The position numbers and the translations under genes are program-made. The notes under the pieces were generated by a model, which worked only from the letters and a program-made list of their open reading frames with translations, searched no databases and had not been told where the DNA came from. From Isoetes taiwanensis (Eukaryota; Streptophyta; Lycopodiopsida; Isoetales; Isoetaceae): a stretch of 64,000 nucleotides of DNA. The stretch lies in the NCBI GenBank assembly GCA_021234155.1, contig JAJEKV010000164.1, forward strand, positions 876,783 through 940,782, given 5' to 3'. Below, piece after piece: positions 43,200 through 54,825 of the stretch (within the stretch, counting starts at the first letter, position 1; each line of letters opens with the position of its first letter).

Positions 43200-44200
43200 A
43201 TCTGCATGAAATGAACACTAAACTGTTAGGATGTGTATACCACACCAAACCATGCACTATACCATGCCCCATACTCATCATATTCACCAGACTGAGCACC
43301 TTATTGTTGTGTATGTTACCACACACCACACCCCACCACACCACACCATCCACCACATACCACTCACCAAACGTGTCATGGTAGCAAGAAGTGGTGGGAC
43401 ATTGTGCAGGGTGGTGGAGTGTGGTGGTGGTGGTGTGTGGTGTGTGGTGGTGTTGGGGTGTGGGTGTGGTGGTGGAGTTTGGTGGTGACCACACCATCCA
43501 CCACATACCACACACCAAACGTGTCATGGTAGCAAGAAGTGGTGGGACATTGTGCAGGGTGGTGGAGTGTGGTGGTGGTGGTGTGTGTTGTGTGATGGTG
43601 TTGGGGTGTGGGTGTGGTGGTGGAGTTTGGTGGTGGTGGTGGTGGTGGAGTGTGGTGGTGGTGGTGGGGTTTTGGTGGTGGTGGTGGTGGTGGAGTGTGG
43701 TGGAGGGGTGTGGTGTGGGACATGGTGGAGTGTGGTGGTGGGATATGGTTGAGTGTGGTGGTGGGGAGATGGTGGGGTGTGGTGTGGGATATGGTGGAGT
43801 GTGGTGGTGGGAGATGTTGGGCTTCAAATGTGGTGGTAATGGAGAATGTGGTGCATGTGGTGGTGGGAGATGGTGTGTTTGAAATGTGGTGGCGGCAAAG
43901 ATGTGGTGCTAGTCTATGGTGGATGAAATTTAGTGGTAGGATAGATGGTGGGGTGTTATGTGGTGTGGTGGTGGTGACAAATGTGGTGAAATGTGGTGGA
44001 GAGAGATTGTGTGGTGAAATATAGTGGTGGTGACGAATATGGTGGAGTGTGGTGGGGTGGGGGGGGAGAATAAATAAAATTGAATCCACACATATCATAC
44101 ATTTAACATGCACACACCCACATGACACCATAAATATAACGCACCCCACACCACACCACACCACACATCACATCACATCACATTACTTTGATCCTATTTC
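43200..44200. repeat. GGT/GTG-rich low-complexity block flanked by CCA/CA-rich blocks
   Basis: From 43,380 to 44,060 the plus strand is dominated by GGTGGTGTGGTGG-type sequence. At 43,310-43,370 and 44,095-44,180 it is CACCACACCA-type. A roughly 150-bp unit including the ordinary sequence AACGTGTCATGGTAGCAAGA is duplicated (43,345-43,490 and 43,495-43,640). The His/Pro- and Gly/Val-rich ORFs are not genes. Confidence 0.75.
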
Positions 44201-44382
44201 GTCTGCCATAAAAAATCTGCCTAGCCTGCTCTCATAACATTTCTGAAATTCGTACACCCTAATAATAATTACATTCCTTTCCTAATAATATTAAAAGATC
44301 TACCCCCTAAATCCTGCCCCTGCAATAGATTTTTGGTGTTTTGTTCTCAAGCTTCCAAGTTCATTCCGGCAATGGCTAACAG

Positions 44383-44837
44383 GTTGTTCAGAGATCCTGG
44401 AGGGCCTTCGGCATGCTTTAACCAAGGCTTGTGACCAGGCTTTGAAGGTGGATGTGCCTAAGTCCACCTTCTTTGCTCAATTTGAAGCCACCCTAAACCC
44501 ATTCAACAGACTGGATGTTGGGCCTTCAATGGCTATTTTTAGGATCGGATTGACGGGAAGGAAGCTTTTAGACAAGGTCCATGACCTTATGTTACATGCT
44601 GCTACAAAGACAGCTATAGCATGGGTTGTTCAGCACTTGCTCGCTCTGAGTCGGCAACAGCAGGAATTACTGGCAGGGTTGCGTTCTTACTACGAGGGGA
44701 TGCAGGAAGCACTAGGGAACCTGATCCTATGCAATTCTGGGATGACTGCAGAAAGATTAGATGCTTTAGTGCAGAAAACAGTAATTTTGGATGCACCAGA
44801 AGTGGAGCCAGTCATACCAGCATTTCCTGCTGCTTAG
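44383..44837 (+). CDS. Terminal exon of an unrecognised gene
   Basis: An acceptor (GGCTAACAG) at 44,382 opens 150 codons to the stop at 44,837: CSEILEGLRHALTKACDQAL, then KSTFFAQFEATLNPFNRLDV, and an amphipathic helical region (LALSRQQQELLAGLRSYYEG). Codon use and composition look genuinely coding. The family is not recognised; the long helices suggest a coiled-coil or structural protein. Upstream is the GGT block, so earlier exons are missing or distant. It may be the tail of a host gene or the ORF1 of a LINE related to the one that follows. Confidence 0.45.
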
Positions 44838-45584
44838 GAAATGCATGTAAATTTAGTTCTCGGGTACAGAGCTTTCAATGAAAAGCCAAATTTTGTAACA
44901 TATGCTCTTTTTTTTAATATATTATAAACTTTCCAACAGAGATGTACTTTCATCTGACAAACATTTGTCTTTATCAATTCAACTAAACTTTTAGGATCAG
45001 TTACCCAATAAAGGAATATAGTACTTGTAATTTTGTCATGTTCTAATGTTTCCAACATTAAATATTATTTAGTTGTATTTCAGAGTCAACTACACACAAT
45101 TCACATGCTGCATACAGTACACCACAATCACTGTACAACACAATAACCACCACATGCACCACCACACTAAGCACCATAACTAAGAAAACATGAATAACAG
45201 AATTTATAAACTAACATGTTTCCTCCAGATAGTGGGTGGCATGTTCTTCTCTTACATTTCTCTCCAATCTTCTAGTTCTAACATTCTTTGTGTTAGGAGA
45301 CACTCTGGTAATTGTTATTTTTACATCCATATCAAATCCCCCTGGAATCCCCTGTTATTTTGCTACATATTCTAAAAGAGGTGCACCCTGGACTACCACA
45401 GTCATCGGATTCGTCGATCCTACAACCCAGATCGTATGTTGGGTCCTCTGGGCACCTCTCGTTTCGCTTGTAGTCATTTATGATTGGAGGTGCCTCTGAT
45501 TTTGAAATATGAAATACGATTCCGCCTAAGGTTTTGAGGGAATATCGAACCTCTATACGGCTTTGCCTAAGATTTTAGAATTGA

Positions 45585-46319
45585 TGCAGGTAACATTTTA
45601 TGGTTGAATGAACATTCAGATGACATGTTTTGTTGGCCACGCCAGTCGCCAGACACTGTGAAGAATAAGATGGGTGCACATGTTCTTGCTTTATGTGAAT
45701 CCTTTAACTTTATTGTATTCAATGGTCTTGCGAGATTTCCAGGCACAAACTGTTTTACGTGCACCCAACCTAATGGACGTAGTACTATTGATCTTCTGCT
45801 TGGAGATCCAGAGGCAATTGGGTATGTAACAGATTTCACATTTCTAGAAAGAAATCCAGATTCGGATCATATTCCTTTTATGTTTCACTTGAATGCTCAC
45901 ATGCGAAATGCACAGCTGCTCTATCTCCTCCCCCAAAGTTAAAACTTATATACAAATTGGCAGATAAGTATGGAAATGCATTGGCACCCAAACTAGAGGA
46001 GATACATTTACAGAAATCCTTGGAAGAGAAAAGCAGCAGATTGATAAGTGCCATAGTCAGTACAGCTGGGGATGTATTTGGCTACATCCCTACTAGGAGG
46101 AGAAGCCATAATAAATGGTTTGATGCAAATTGCCTTAAGGCAAAAAAGGAGTGCATGAAATCCATGGATCCTCTGGTCTATAAACAGTATAAGAATTTGG
46201 TCAAGCAAAAAAAGAGAGATTGGAACCGCGAGCACCAGGAAAAAATGATGCAAGAAGTGGATAGGGATCCAAAACGTTTCTGGAATAGGTCATCAAATAG
46301 GAAGAAATTGGTGATATAA
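45585..46319 (+). pseudogene. LINE endonuclease C-terminal part and linker
   Basis: The first frame (to 45,942) has the endonuclease signatures NGLARFPGTNCFTCTQ, STIDLLLGDP and the terminal SDHIPFMFHL block (the SDH catalytic motif). The N-terminal catalytic residues are missing because the element is cut. The second frame (45,957-46,319) is the basic linker before the RT, including KKECMKSMDPLVYKQYK. A one-stop break separates the two. Confidence 0.75.
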
Positions 46320-46339
46320 CAAAAAATGATCTTCTCTCA

Positions 46340-46940
46340 CTGGTTTCAGAGTTATATAGCACAATAGATACAGGTAGTCTTGATTGTGCAGGAGAAGCTA
46401 TACCCATATTCAGATTTGAAGATGTACAAATAGCCCTTAAAAAAATGAAAAATGGGCGCACGTGTGATTCACAGGGTATATCAATTGAGCTTTTTAAATG
46501 GGGAGGAGATGAGCTCTATTGCCTTTTGGCTGATTTATGTAATGAAGCACTATTGAGAGGGTATTTTCCTACAGAATGGTGTCTAAATAGAGTTATTCCA
46601 GTGCACAAGACTGGTGATAAAGACGACATAAGAAACTATAGAACCATTCTTGTGAGTAATACATTTGCCAAACTTTTTGCCTCAATGCTTGAGCATAAGA
46701 TTTCTTGTTGGGCAGATGCGCAGAATATAAGATCACCAGGGCAAGCAGGGTTTCGTATGAATCACTCTACCTTGGACCATCTAGTCACTTTGAGAGTGAT
46801 CACGGAAGGAGCAAAGGGTGCAGGTAATAAGAGGTTTTTGGCATTTATAGATTTAACCAAGGCCTTTGATAGAGTGAATCGTACACATCTTGCTGAAAGA
46901 CTTGAGTGGTTGCAGTTGCATGTCTTTATAAGGAAGTTCT
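46340..46940 (+). pseudogene. LINE reverse transcriptase, N-terminal half
   Basis: Contains RT blocks 0-3: GISIELFKWGGDELYCLLAD, LNRVIPVHKTGDKDDIRNYR (block 1), SPGQAGFRMNHSTLDHLV (block 2) and the first catalytic Asp in FLAFIDLTKAFDRVNR (block 3). The frame then shifts at 46,910-46,940 into the next segment. Confidence 0.8.
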
Positions 46941-48303
46941 AGTTGAGCTCTCTTTTCCTTTCTCAGGATCTGATCAAATAAAAAACACAATTGGAGTTAA
47001 ACAAGGCTGCCCCTGTTCTCCTACTCTTTTTGGGCTGCTCATTGATGAACTTGAATGTTGGATGACGAGATTAGGTGGCTTGGGAGCAAGGCTTGGCAAG
47101 TATATACTGCAATTGCTAATGTTTGCAGATGATATAGTGTTGATATCTAGGGATGCAGGCGGGCTACAGAGACACCTAGACGTGCTTGAGTCCTTTTGCA
47201 CATTGAAGCAAATGCAGATTAATGTAAACAAGTCGAAAATCATGGTGTTTGGTGGCAAGGATTGCACTACATTTACAGTGGGTGGTATCCCCTTACAAAA
47301 GGTAACAGAATATAAATATCTTGGAATTGATATGACATGCAATTACACGTGGACAAGGGCTGCCCAAAAACGTGCTTCAGGAGGATTGCGGGCCTTTTAT
47401 GGTATGATACATCAATGCAGGCTTAATAATTTTGAACATTGGAAATTAAGAAGATTGCTTTTTGGAGTTCAAGTGAAACCAATCATCTTATATGGTAGCC
47501 CAGTTTGGGGGCCTGGATTATCCTGGAAATGCTGGAATGCTATTGAAAATGTGCAAAAACGTTTCTTATTGAGTGAGCTTGGTGCAAAGCCACAAACACC
47601 TTATTGCATGATGTTAGCAGAGACAGGTATGCTGCCCTTAGAGGCTGAAGCATTGTGCAGAACGATAGCGTATGTTAACAGGGTTATGGCAATGTATGAG
47701 GAAAGATTTTCTCGCCTAGCCCTTGAACAATCTAAGGAAAAAGGTTGGTATTGTGAAGTGAAAAAATGGTGTGCTAAATGGCTTGGACAAGACAATTGGC
47801 CGACGTCACATAGATATAAGGAAGTTTATCTGGAGGTTAAAGCATATGTGGTTAAGGAAATGTGGAGGCTACAACCTGACAAGGATGTTAAGAAAAGATT
47901 TTATCTTGATAACATCAATAATTTGGACACATATGAGGAACAAGATTATTTGCTTTCCAATATCAGCAGAAAAAACCACATATTGATTTCTCAATTGAGG
48001 TTATCATCACACCACTTACACATTGAAACAGGTAGGTGGAATGGTACACCTCGTAATGAGAGATTTTGTTTAGGATGTCTAGACCTTGAAATTGAAACAG
48101 AGAAACATGTTTTTTTGGAATGTTCAGCATACGAGAACATTAGAGATAGATATGGCATACAGGGTCAAACTCTAAGAGAACTATTAGATATGCCAGCCCA
48201 TAAATTGAGTACATATCTTAGGGATGTTTGGATGGAGCGTACAGATATTATAAGTTTGTTTAACCTCATGGAAGATTTTGATATCTCATGCGCTTCGGAT
48301 TGA
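46906..48303 (+). CDS. LINE reverse transcriptase, C-terminal half with zinc finger
   Basis: 465 codons. The start overlaps the previous frame. Block 4 is VKQGCPCSPTLFGLLIDELE, and the catalytic FADD is in LLMFADDIVLISRD. The thumb includes VTEYKYLGIDMTCNYTW. A C-terminal Cys-x2-Cys-x7-His-x4-Cys finger (CLGCLDLEIETEKHVFLEC) ends the protein, as in many plant LINEs. It is a normal length for this part, so the copy may be fairly young. Confidence 0.85.
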   Translation: MVAVACLYKEVLVELSFPFSGSDQIKNTIGVKQGCPCSPTLFGLLIDELECWMTRLGGLGARLGKYILQLLMFADDIVLISRDAGGLQRHLDVLESFCTLKQMQINVNKSKIMVFGGKDCTTFTVGGIPLQKVTEYKYLGIDMTCNYTWTRAAQKRASGGLRAFYGMIHQCRLNNFEHWKLRRLLFGVQVKPIILYGSPVWGPGLSWKCWNAIENVQKRFLLSELGAKPQTPYCMMLAETGMLPLEAEALCRTIAYVNRVMAMYEERFSRLALEQSKEKGWYCEVKKWCAKWLGQDNWPTSHRYKEVYLEVKAYVVKEMWRLQPDKDVKKRFYLDNINNLDTYEEQDYLLSNISRKNHILISQLRLSSHHLHIETGRWNGTPRNERFCLGCLDLEIETEKHVFLECSAYENIRDRYGIQGQTLRELLDMPAHKLSTYLRDVWMERTDIISLFNLMEDFDISCASD

Positions 48304-48689
48304 GTGCCTACATATATTCCATGATTATATTATGCATGTATCTGTTTGCCATAGAGGCCCGGGGGCCTAAAATGGCTTGATCAATTAAATTAAACTAAAT
48401 TGAAATACGAGGGTTCGAATCTCTACCAAAATAACTCAATGTCCTAATAAAATTACTTTAACCAATGTACCCAATAAGCTAATGTGATTATTTTTTATAT
48501 CTATGTTTTTTGGGTTGCCCCTAGGGGGGCAAACCCTTGTTTATGTGGGCTTTTGGCATATCCTAGGTATATGCTGGAATATACCTAGGATATCTTTGCG
48601 GACGCTAAAACCTACTCTTACAGTAAATGCTTTGGTTAGCCATTGTTCTTTGTGCGGTGGTGTGGGAACTGGTTAACCGGCACCGTCAA

Positions 48690-51372
48690 GCATTAGAGCG
48701 AGGTCCACTTCAAGGACCTGGGCATCTGCGATGAGCTTGTGAAAGCTTGCGTCCACTCCTGTCCAAGCTCGGTTATTTTGCAAGGTAAGTTTCTTTTTTT
48801 TTTTCCTTGGCGTTTTTCACCCACGAATTCTCGACTTTAATGTAGACAAGGATTTAATCAGCCTTGCACAAAGCGGGCTCGAACAAAAACGCTGCTTTTT
48901 ATCATACCAATCTTCAGGCATTGCTCAAGGCTTCGGGACGTAGATTCTTTTTTGCTTGCGTGATCTCACCCACAAGGTAAAACAATATGAATGCTGTTTA
49001 TTTTTGCTAGAGCTAATAAAACTACCATATTTCAGAGAGTTGGCCATTCAAATTTCGAAGCAATTCCATGCCTTGGGATCGGGCATTGGTCTGAAGTGTG
49101 CTGTGGTAAAATTTCTAACTCCATCTTCTTATTCTGCCCATTTGGTAAACTTTTGCCAATTCTTGCAGGTTGTGGGTGGCATAAATAGGGTCTCTGAAGC
49201 AATAGAATTGAGAAAAAGGCCCCATGTCCTGGTTGGTGACGAATGCTACATCATTCCTTTTGAGTTTCTTGGGTTTTATATAGCTGAAATAATTACATCC
49301 TTCTTCAGGTGGGAACGCCTGGGAGATTACTGGATCATTTATCTAATACAAAGGGTTTTAATCTCAGGAATTTGAAATTTCTGGTGAGTTAACAAAGCCT
49401 ATAGGAAGATTCTATGCAGAACGAAAACTGTGCATCTAACTCAGTGTAGACTTTGTAGGTATTAGACGAAGCAGACAAGCTATTGGATCAGGACTTTGGG
49501 GAAGTAATTGATAAGATTTTGCGCGAAGTACCCAAACAAAGAAGGACCTTTTTGTTTTCTGCCACCATGACCAAGGTGTACCTTATAATAGCTTTTTTGA
49601 AGTCGTTTTATCATGTAACTGACCTAAGTTGTAATCTCAGGTGGCAAAGCTTCAGCGGCTTTGTCTGACAAACCCTGCAAAGGTTGGATATGCTTTTGGT
49701 TGCTATTGTACTAGAATATTATTTTACCTCACTTTTTATTTTAGGTGGAGCTGTCTTTCAAATATTCAGTTGTGGATACGTTAAAGCGTTATCATCCCTC
49801 CCCAGCATAAGGTTTGTATGGTAATTATGGCTTATTTTCTATAACAATTGCCCAATATACAATCTGATGGGTCACTTTGCTATGATTGTTATTTGGTGTT
49901 CCTTTTAACTGAAAAAATTGGAAAATGTGTAATGGTTTTTACTCGCACATGTGATGCAACTACAAGAGTTGCAATGATGCTCCGGATCGTAGGATTTGGA
50001 ACCATCCCAATCAATGGCCATATGACCCAGGTAGATCAGGTGTGTTTCAGAGTGCTAATTTTGCATACAAATCTCTCATTTGTTTCTAATTAGATTGTTA
50101 TATCCAGTAAAAAAGGCTTGGTGCTTTAAGTAAGTTCAAAGCTCGGGACTGGAATATCTTGGTTTGTACGGATGTTGCTAGAAGAGGGCTTGACATCCAA
50201 GGTGTTGACCTCGTAATCAATTATGATTTGCCTACAAATTCCAAGGCCTGGTTTGTTCATCTTGAATTGCATGAATGATCACACATAAAATGTATTATGT
50301 CATTTCAGCTTTAACCGCATCTACATTAGAAAGCCATTTTCTATAGAAAGGAGGAGGAAGCCCATTTTTAGACCCCAACTTGCAACAGTGCATAATGGCC
50401 TATTATGACAAAGATCCTTAACCAAATTTGAGGGAGTTCCTTCTCCCCTACTCCAGCTTGGTAGTTGAGTGGAGGCTGGTAGCTCCACCATACGCATGCT
50501 AATGCGACCACTCTGTTTTTCATTGTGGTTAACGCTTATATTCAGATACAGGCAAAAGCAAAAGAGTCATCTGATGCAATGGTTGCAAGGTCCTAATAAA
50601 GGACAAGGCATAAAGGATCAGGCTCATCAAGACAGAATGCTTAGGAGGATAATGTGCAATCTTTTGTTAAAGTTCCATAGTAGGCGAATATACAGGCTAT
50701 TAGGAGTCAGAATTAGGCTTCTCTGTCCAACAATGATGTGCTGATAATAAAAATGCTGAAAAACTAGATATTTATTTTTGCAAGGTTTCAAAAAGGAATC
50801 TCGACCTTGGAGCTGTTGAAAGAAAGAGAAATTGTAGTTGCATAGCAGTCCAGTCTTCTATTCCTTCATTCCTGTATCTCCAATATGTTTATCAGGGCCT
50901 TCTTGCTGCATGTTGTCCCTCTGCTATTCTATTCTACCTTCCAGCAGTATATGATTTTACCCTTCTGGTTTTTTTACTTGGATTTTCAGGACTATATACA
51001 TAGGGTTGGAAGGACAGCTCGTGCTGGTAAATCTGGCCTTGCAATTTCATTTGTAACAATGTACGATGTTATTCTTTGTGTTCTCCAGCGGATAGAATTC
51101 AATTGGTGAGCATGAATGAAGAAAAGTTATTTTGCAATTGTGAAGTCTTGTCCTAAATAATTAGCTTGCTTCAGGGGAAAAATTGACAAAGATTGATCTA
51201 CCAGAGGAGGAGGTACTCCTTTTAAAGGAACATGTTACAGAAGCACAAAACATTGCAAAACATGTAAGCTGCGTAAATCTTCCGGTCCATAACCTTGTTC
51301 TCATGTTCTTTAAATCTGCAGCAAATGAAGGATCATGATTCTTTTAAAAAGAGAGAGGCGAAACGAAAATGA
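48690..51372 (+). pseudogene. RRP3/DDX47: DEAD-box RNA helicase gene copy, DDX47/RRP3 type, intron-retaining and damaged
   Basis: Thirteen exon-like pieces follow the DDX47/Rrp3 order, a nucleolar helicase for 18S rRNA processing. They are FKDLGICDELVKAC (48,700-48,784), motif I region (48,846-48,976), [18 protein letters not shown] (49,036-49,105), [18 protein letters not shown] (49,169-49,231), [17 protein letters not shown] (49,309-49,383), [15 protein letters not shown]…LFSATM (49,459-49,575), [14 protein letters not shown] (49,641-49,682), 49,745-49,811, VMVFTRTCDATTRVA (about 49,880-50,031), [15 protein letters not shown] (about 50,130-50,245), [16 protein letters not shown] (50,990-51,100), 51,175-51,263, and MKDHDSFKKREAKRK (51,322-51,372). 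Motif I, normally AQTGSGKT, reads AQSGLEQKR. Part of the Q region is absent, and exon 8 runs into a stop. It is a DNA-level duplicate, not a processed copy. Confidence 0.8.
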
Positions 51373-52885
51373 TGATGAGATTGAATACCATGGTATGGGG
51401 AATGGGAACTTTTGTGAATGTAAATAATTTTTGGACCAAAACGAGGGATTAATGTCAGCTTATCTAATAACATGATCGCGGCGAGGATGCCACGACTATC
51501 ATTGGCGGTACTAAGTTCAAAATGTTAGGGTGCTATTTCCATCTTTAAACGTTCAGACACATTCATGGTCATAAGATGTTACGGTAACATAGACAAAATT
51601 CCTGCATTGTATTACAAACCATTCTTAATGTAGTTGCCCACATAGTGTAACCTCTCTATGCACTACTAGAATGTTACTTCTGGCATGCATAACAGTGATG
51701 AAATGGGAAACCCTGGACCTGCTGTGCATGCCAGAATAAAGGTCATTCCACATGGGCATGAATGGATTTCAGAAAAAAAAAAGTAGCTACTTGATATAGC
51801 AGGTTAGATTCAAGATGTCACCCCATTTCCATTCTAGAGTGTTAAGATTGCTAGCTCGAATACAAGAATGGCAAGCCTGACACCCATGACATATACACAC
51901 TTGGATTCCACAACAATATTATCAAGCATTTTTCTTAGGATTATCTCATTACAAGAATTTGTTCACTAAGGCAGCCGTATGCTTGTGTATTGCTCTATCC
52001 GATTTAATATGCTATATCATGATCTATTCATTTTTTTATCTGTAAAGATACTTTTATTGAAATTACGCTCCTTTTATTGCATTCTTGAATCTAATAACTT
52101 TGTCCGGATTTCAAGGAGCGGCGTCGCTATGATTCGTTGCATCCGTCAAGCAAGCATATCCTGCCTCCTCCTTCGGCTGAAGAAACGGAAGCCAACATAT
52201 CTCGCTGAAGAAATGGAAGCTCCAACTCCGGCAATGGAATGCTGGTCCCTCCTCCTTCGCAGCATATCCCTCCTTCTCCTTCGCCATCGCCAAGATGCCA
52301 ATTCGCCTTATGGATACTAGATTTGCTCACAATCCCTCTGCTCCCTTTGGGATTCCAAGTTAACCGGATTTCTTTCTCTCATTAGTCACAATGTATAATA
52401 TGTCAAGCTTCTGTCTTTGCAAGTGCTTGGATACTCTATAAAAACACAAAATTCCATAGATTTTTCATGCAAAGCGGCAGGGACAAAGATATGACTTCAC
52501 ATCTATGTCTCTCCCCTTCCAATTCTAGCTAGAAGAGAATCATTGTATTTTTACCTTGCCTTGAGTTTATTTTTTATTGAGATTGCATTAGGTTTATTTT
52601 AGATTTAGAATTCCTTACTTCAATTCAATACACATTGTCCACACCATTTTATGATTTCCATGTACCATCCTATATTTATGTACCATCCTATATTTGTGCA
52701 CAATATTTTTGGTTTTTGTGACGGTATATTCAATTTCAATATTTTCAATCGATTAATATAATAAGGTGTAACACAATGGTTCAACTTCAATTGGAAGAAC
52801 TCTAGTTTTTGCAAGACCCATTTCATATGGTGTTTGAACCTTAGAACCTAATTCCAGCATCTTTTGCAACCGCTTGTGATGCCTC
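51373..52885. other. No gene recognised
   Basis: AT-rich DNA without a supported exon. A 19-bp phrase ATGTACCATCCTATATTTRT is duplicated at about 52,660-52,698. The small GC-richer stretch at 52,110-52,310 gives overlapping ORFs on both strands but no recognisable protein. Confidence 0.4.
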
Positions 52886-52889
52886 GTAT

Positions 52890-53245
52890 GGCAATACTGC
52901 CCCAACGTTTTACGGGGCACAAAGGCCCCTCCCAAGAAAATTCACCCCTTATTCCTTAATCTACACCGTACGTAAAGTTCCTCGTTTGTGGGGTATGCAA
53001 GTACAAAATTTGCTATACTGTATAACAAGATTCGCATAATACTATAAGATTTCAAGCGGAATACTATATGGTGTTGATTTTGTACGTGCAAAATACAATT
53101 ATGAGGGCTCTCGCTGCCCTACGTCACCCCTCGTGTGAATATGCACCCAAACCAAAGGGGGTTTTAGGGGGATTTTAATCTAAAAGTGTTGGATGTAATG
53201 GTTTATGTGAATTAATGTTAATGATAGTTATGTGGGTTGTTTTAA
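52890..53245. mobile_element. MITE-like repeat, copy 1 (partial)
   Basis: The segment from CCTCGTTTGTGGGGTATGCA to GTTAATGATAGTTATGTGGG matches 56,108-56,398 in the same order, including GAATATGCACCCAAACCAAA and GGGGGATTTTAAT. The left inverted arm seen in copy 2 is not clear here. Confidence 0.5.
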
Positions 53246-53948
53246 AAAAAAAAAAATTGGGCCCTTCGGGCCCTAACAAAAACAAATTAATTACTAAGAA
53301 GCTTGGATATTGTAGTTGAACACATGTAGTGAATGTAGGGTATAACGAATGTAATGTGGAATGTGGGATTAATCATTTATTAACATTGGAAAATACTTAG
53401 TTCATAAACCAGTCCACAAGTTTATGCTCTTCCCATAAGAGGTCCACGTGCTACTTTTGGCCAGAAGATGCAAAGCATGTGGAGATGTGTTGGTGTATGT
53501 ATTGCAACGATTTATATGGTAGTTGCCAACAAGGAATGTCTGAGTCCATGCATGCCCCTTCAAAAATAAACTATAACAAGAGTTAAAGATAATAATTCTA
53601 AATAAGTGAAAAGATGATTCTTACAAGGAAGAAATGCCCAAATGAGATTTAACCAAATGCTTCACCATCCTTTTACTATGATTGAGATCTCACCAAATGC
53701 TTCACCATCTCGTTACTAATAAATACAACTAATGTTTGACCATATTGAGCAGATCTTTGCTAAGTTGAGAGAGAGTTTGTCTTCTTATAAATGATTTGTT
53801 TTACAATAAAAGCAAATAACATAACACTTTTTTGTTGGAGAAGATATCTTGCTTTCGGTATCATTGCAAAGCATACGAGATGATGTTACTTTATGAAAAC
53901 TCTCGATCCATATCTGTTTTGTAATATGGACTGTGGCAATGTGGAATA

Positions 53949-54146
53949 TTGCCTAAATCGAGAAAAAAAAAGAAAGCTGTGGAAGTTGTTCTGGATGATT
54001 ATTCTTATTTGCGAGAACTCACAATAAAATCAGGTATCCATCCATATCCTATGGCAATATTAGCTAATCTAAGGAGCGAGCAAGAATCGCTTGTTTACAT
54101 ATTTAATGTAGGAAGAGCTAAAAGAAATATAATGCACCGGTTATGA
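53949..54146 (+). other. Short protein-like ORF, doubtful
   Basis: 65 codons with a basic start (KSRKKKKAVEVVLDDYSYLR). The first 30 residues look like a protein fragment, but no family is recognised and no splice sites are convincing. It may be a gene scrap carried by repeats; it lies just left of the 54.1-kb tandem duplication. Confidence 0.2.
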
Positions 54147-54825
54147 TTCATGGCCAAATTTGCTTGCTTTAAAAGACCCCTAGATCATGTTATGAGATAC
54201 AAAAACCAAGCACTTATTTTAAGCAAGCAAACACAAGAACAATATATTTACTAGAATATGGCCATCGGTTTCTACTTTTCTGCCCGTCGCGCATACAAAA
54301 CCCGTTTTCTTGCTTTCTTCGACCTTTGCTCCTCGCTGCGGAACCTCTAATTTGGATCCGGATGTAGACAAAATGGCAAGCGTGCGGATCACACAAGAGC
54401 GGTGCAAAATGGAAATCAAACACGAAGTTGACTATAGCGTGAGGTACTTATGGCTGGCAAATCCCGGACTCCATCGCATCGAGTATGATTCATGGCTAAA
54501 TTTGCTTGCTTTAAAAAGACCCCGGATCTTGTTAGCGGTACAAAAACCAAGCACTTATTTTAAGCAAGCAAACATAAGAAGAATAGATTTACGAGAATAT
54601 GGCCATCGGTTTCTACTTCTCTGCCGATGCGCATACAAAACCACGTTACGCAACTATATATTCAATTGCTTTCTTGACCTTTGCTCGGCTGCTGCTGAAC
54701 CTCTATTTGGATCGGATGTAGACAAAATGGCATTGTTCTGGATCACACAAGAGCAGTGCAAAATGCAAATCGAACACCAAGTTGACTATAACCTGAGATA
54801 ACGCTGCTGGCAAATCCGGACTCCA
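54147..54825 (+). repeat. Tandem duplication of a 335-bp segment
   Basis: Two copies start with GATTCATGGCYAAATTTGCT (about 54,147 and 54,488) and end near GAAGTTGACTATA/CAAGTTGACTATA (about 54,440 and 54,790). They differ by substitutions and indels; the second copy has about 20 extra bases before CTTGCTTTCTTGACC. ORFs across them are not convincing. From 54,830 to 55,930 nothing is recognised. Confidence 0.65.

Larger units (their letters stand above)
45585..48303 (+). mobile_element. Non-LTR retrotransposon (LINE), 5'-truncated
   Basis: Coding begins inside an apurinic-type endonuclease and runs to a stop at 48,303, in four overlapping frames. The order endonuclease - RT - Cys/His finger is that of plant LINE/I/RTE-like elements, which nick the target and prime reverse transcription there. 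After the stop comes a short UTR with TTAAATTAAACTAAATTG at about 48,385, which may be the tail. Frame breaks lie near 45,950, 46,320-46,440 and 46,910-46,940. No target-site duplication was identified. Confidence 0.8.

Noticed and set aside
43189-44164. His/Pro/Thr-rich 212- and 262-codon ORFs and Gly/Val/Trp-rich ORFs opposite
   Set aside because: All arise from the GGT/CCA low-complexity block.
48365-48425. tRNA-like B box (GGGTTCGAATCTC) after the LINE
   Set aside because: No A box or cloverleaf; probably chance or a SINE tail.
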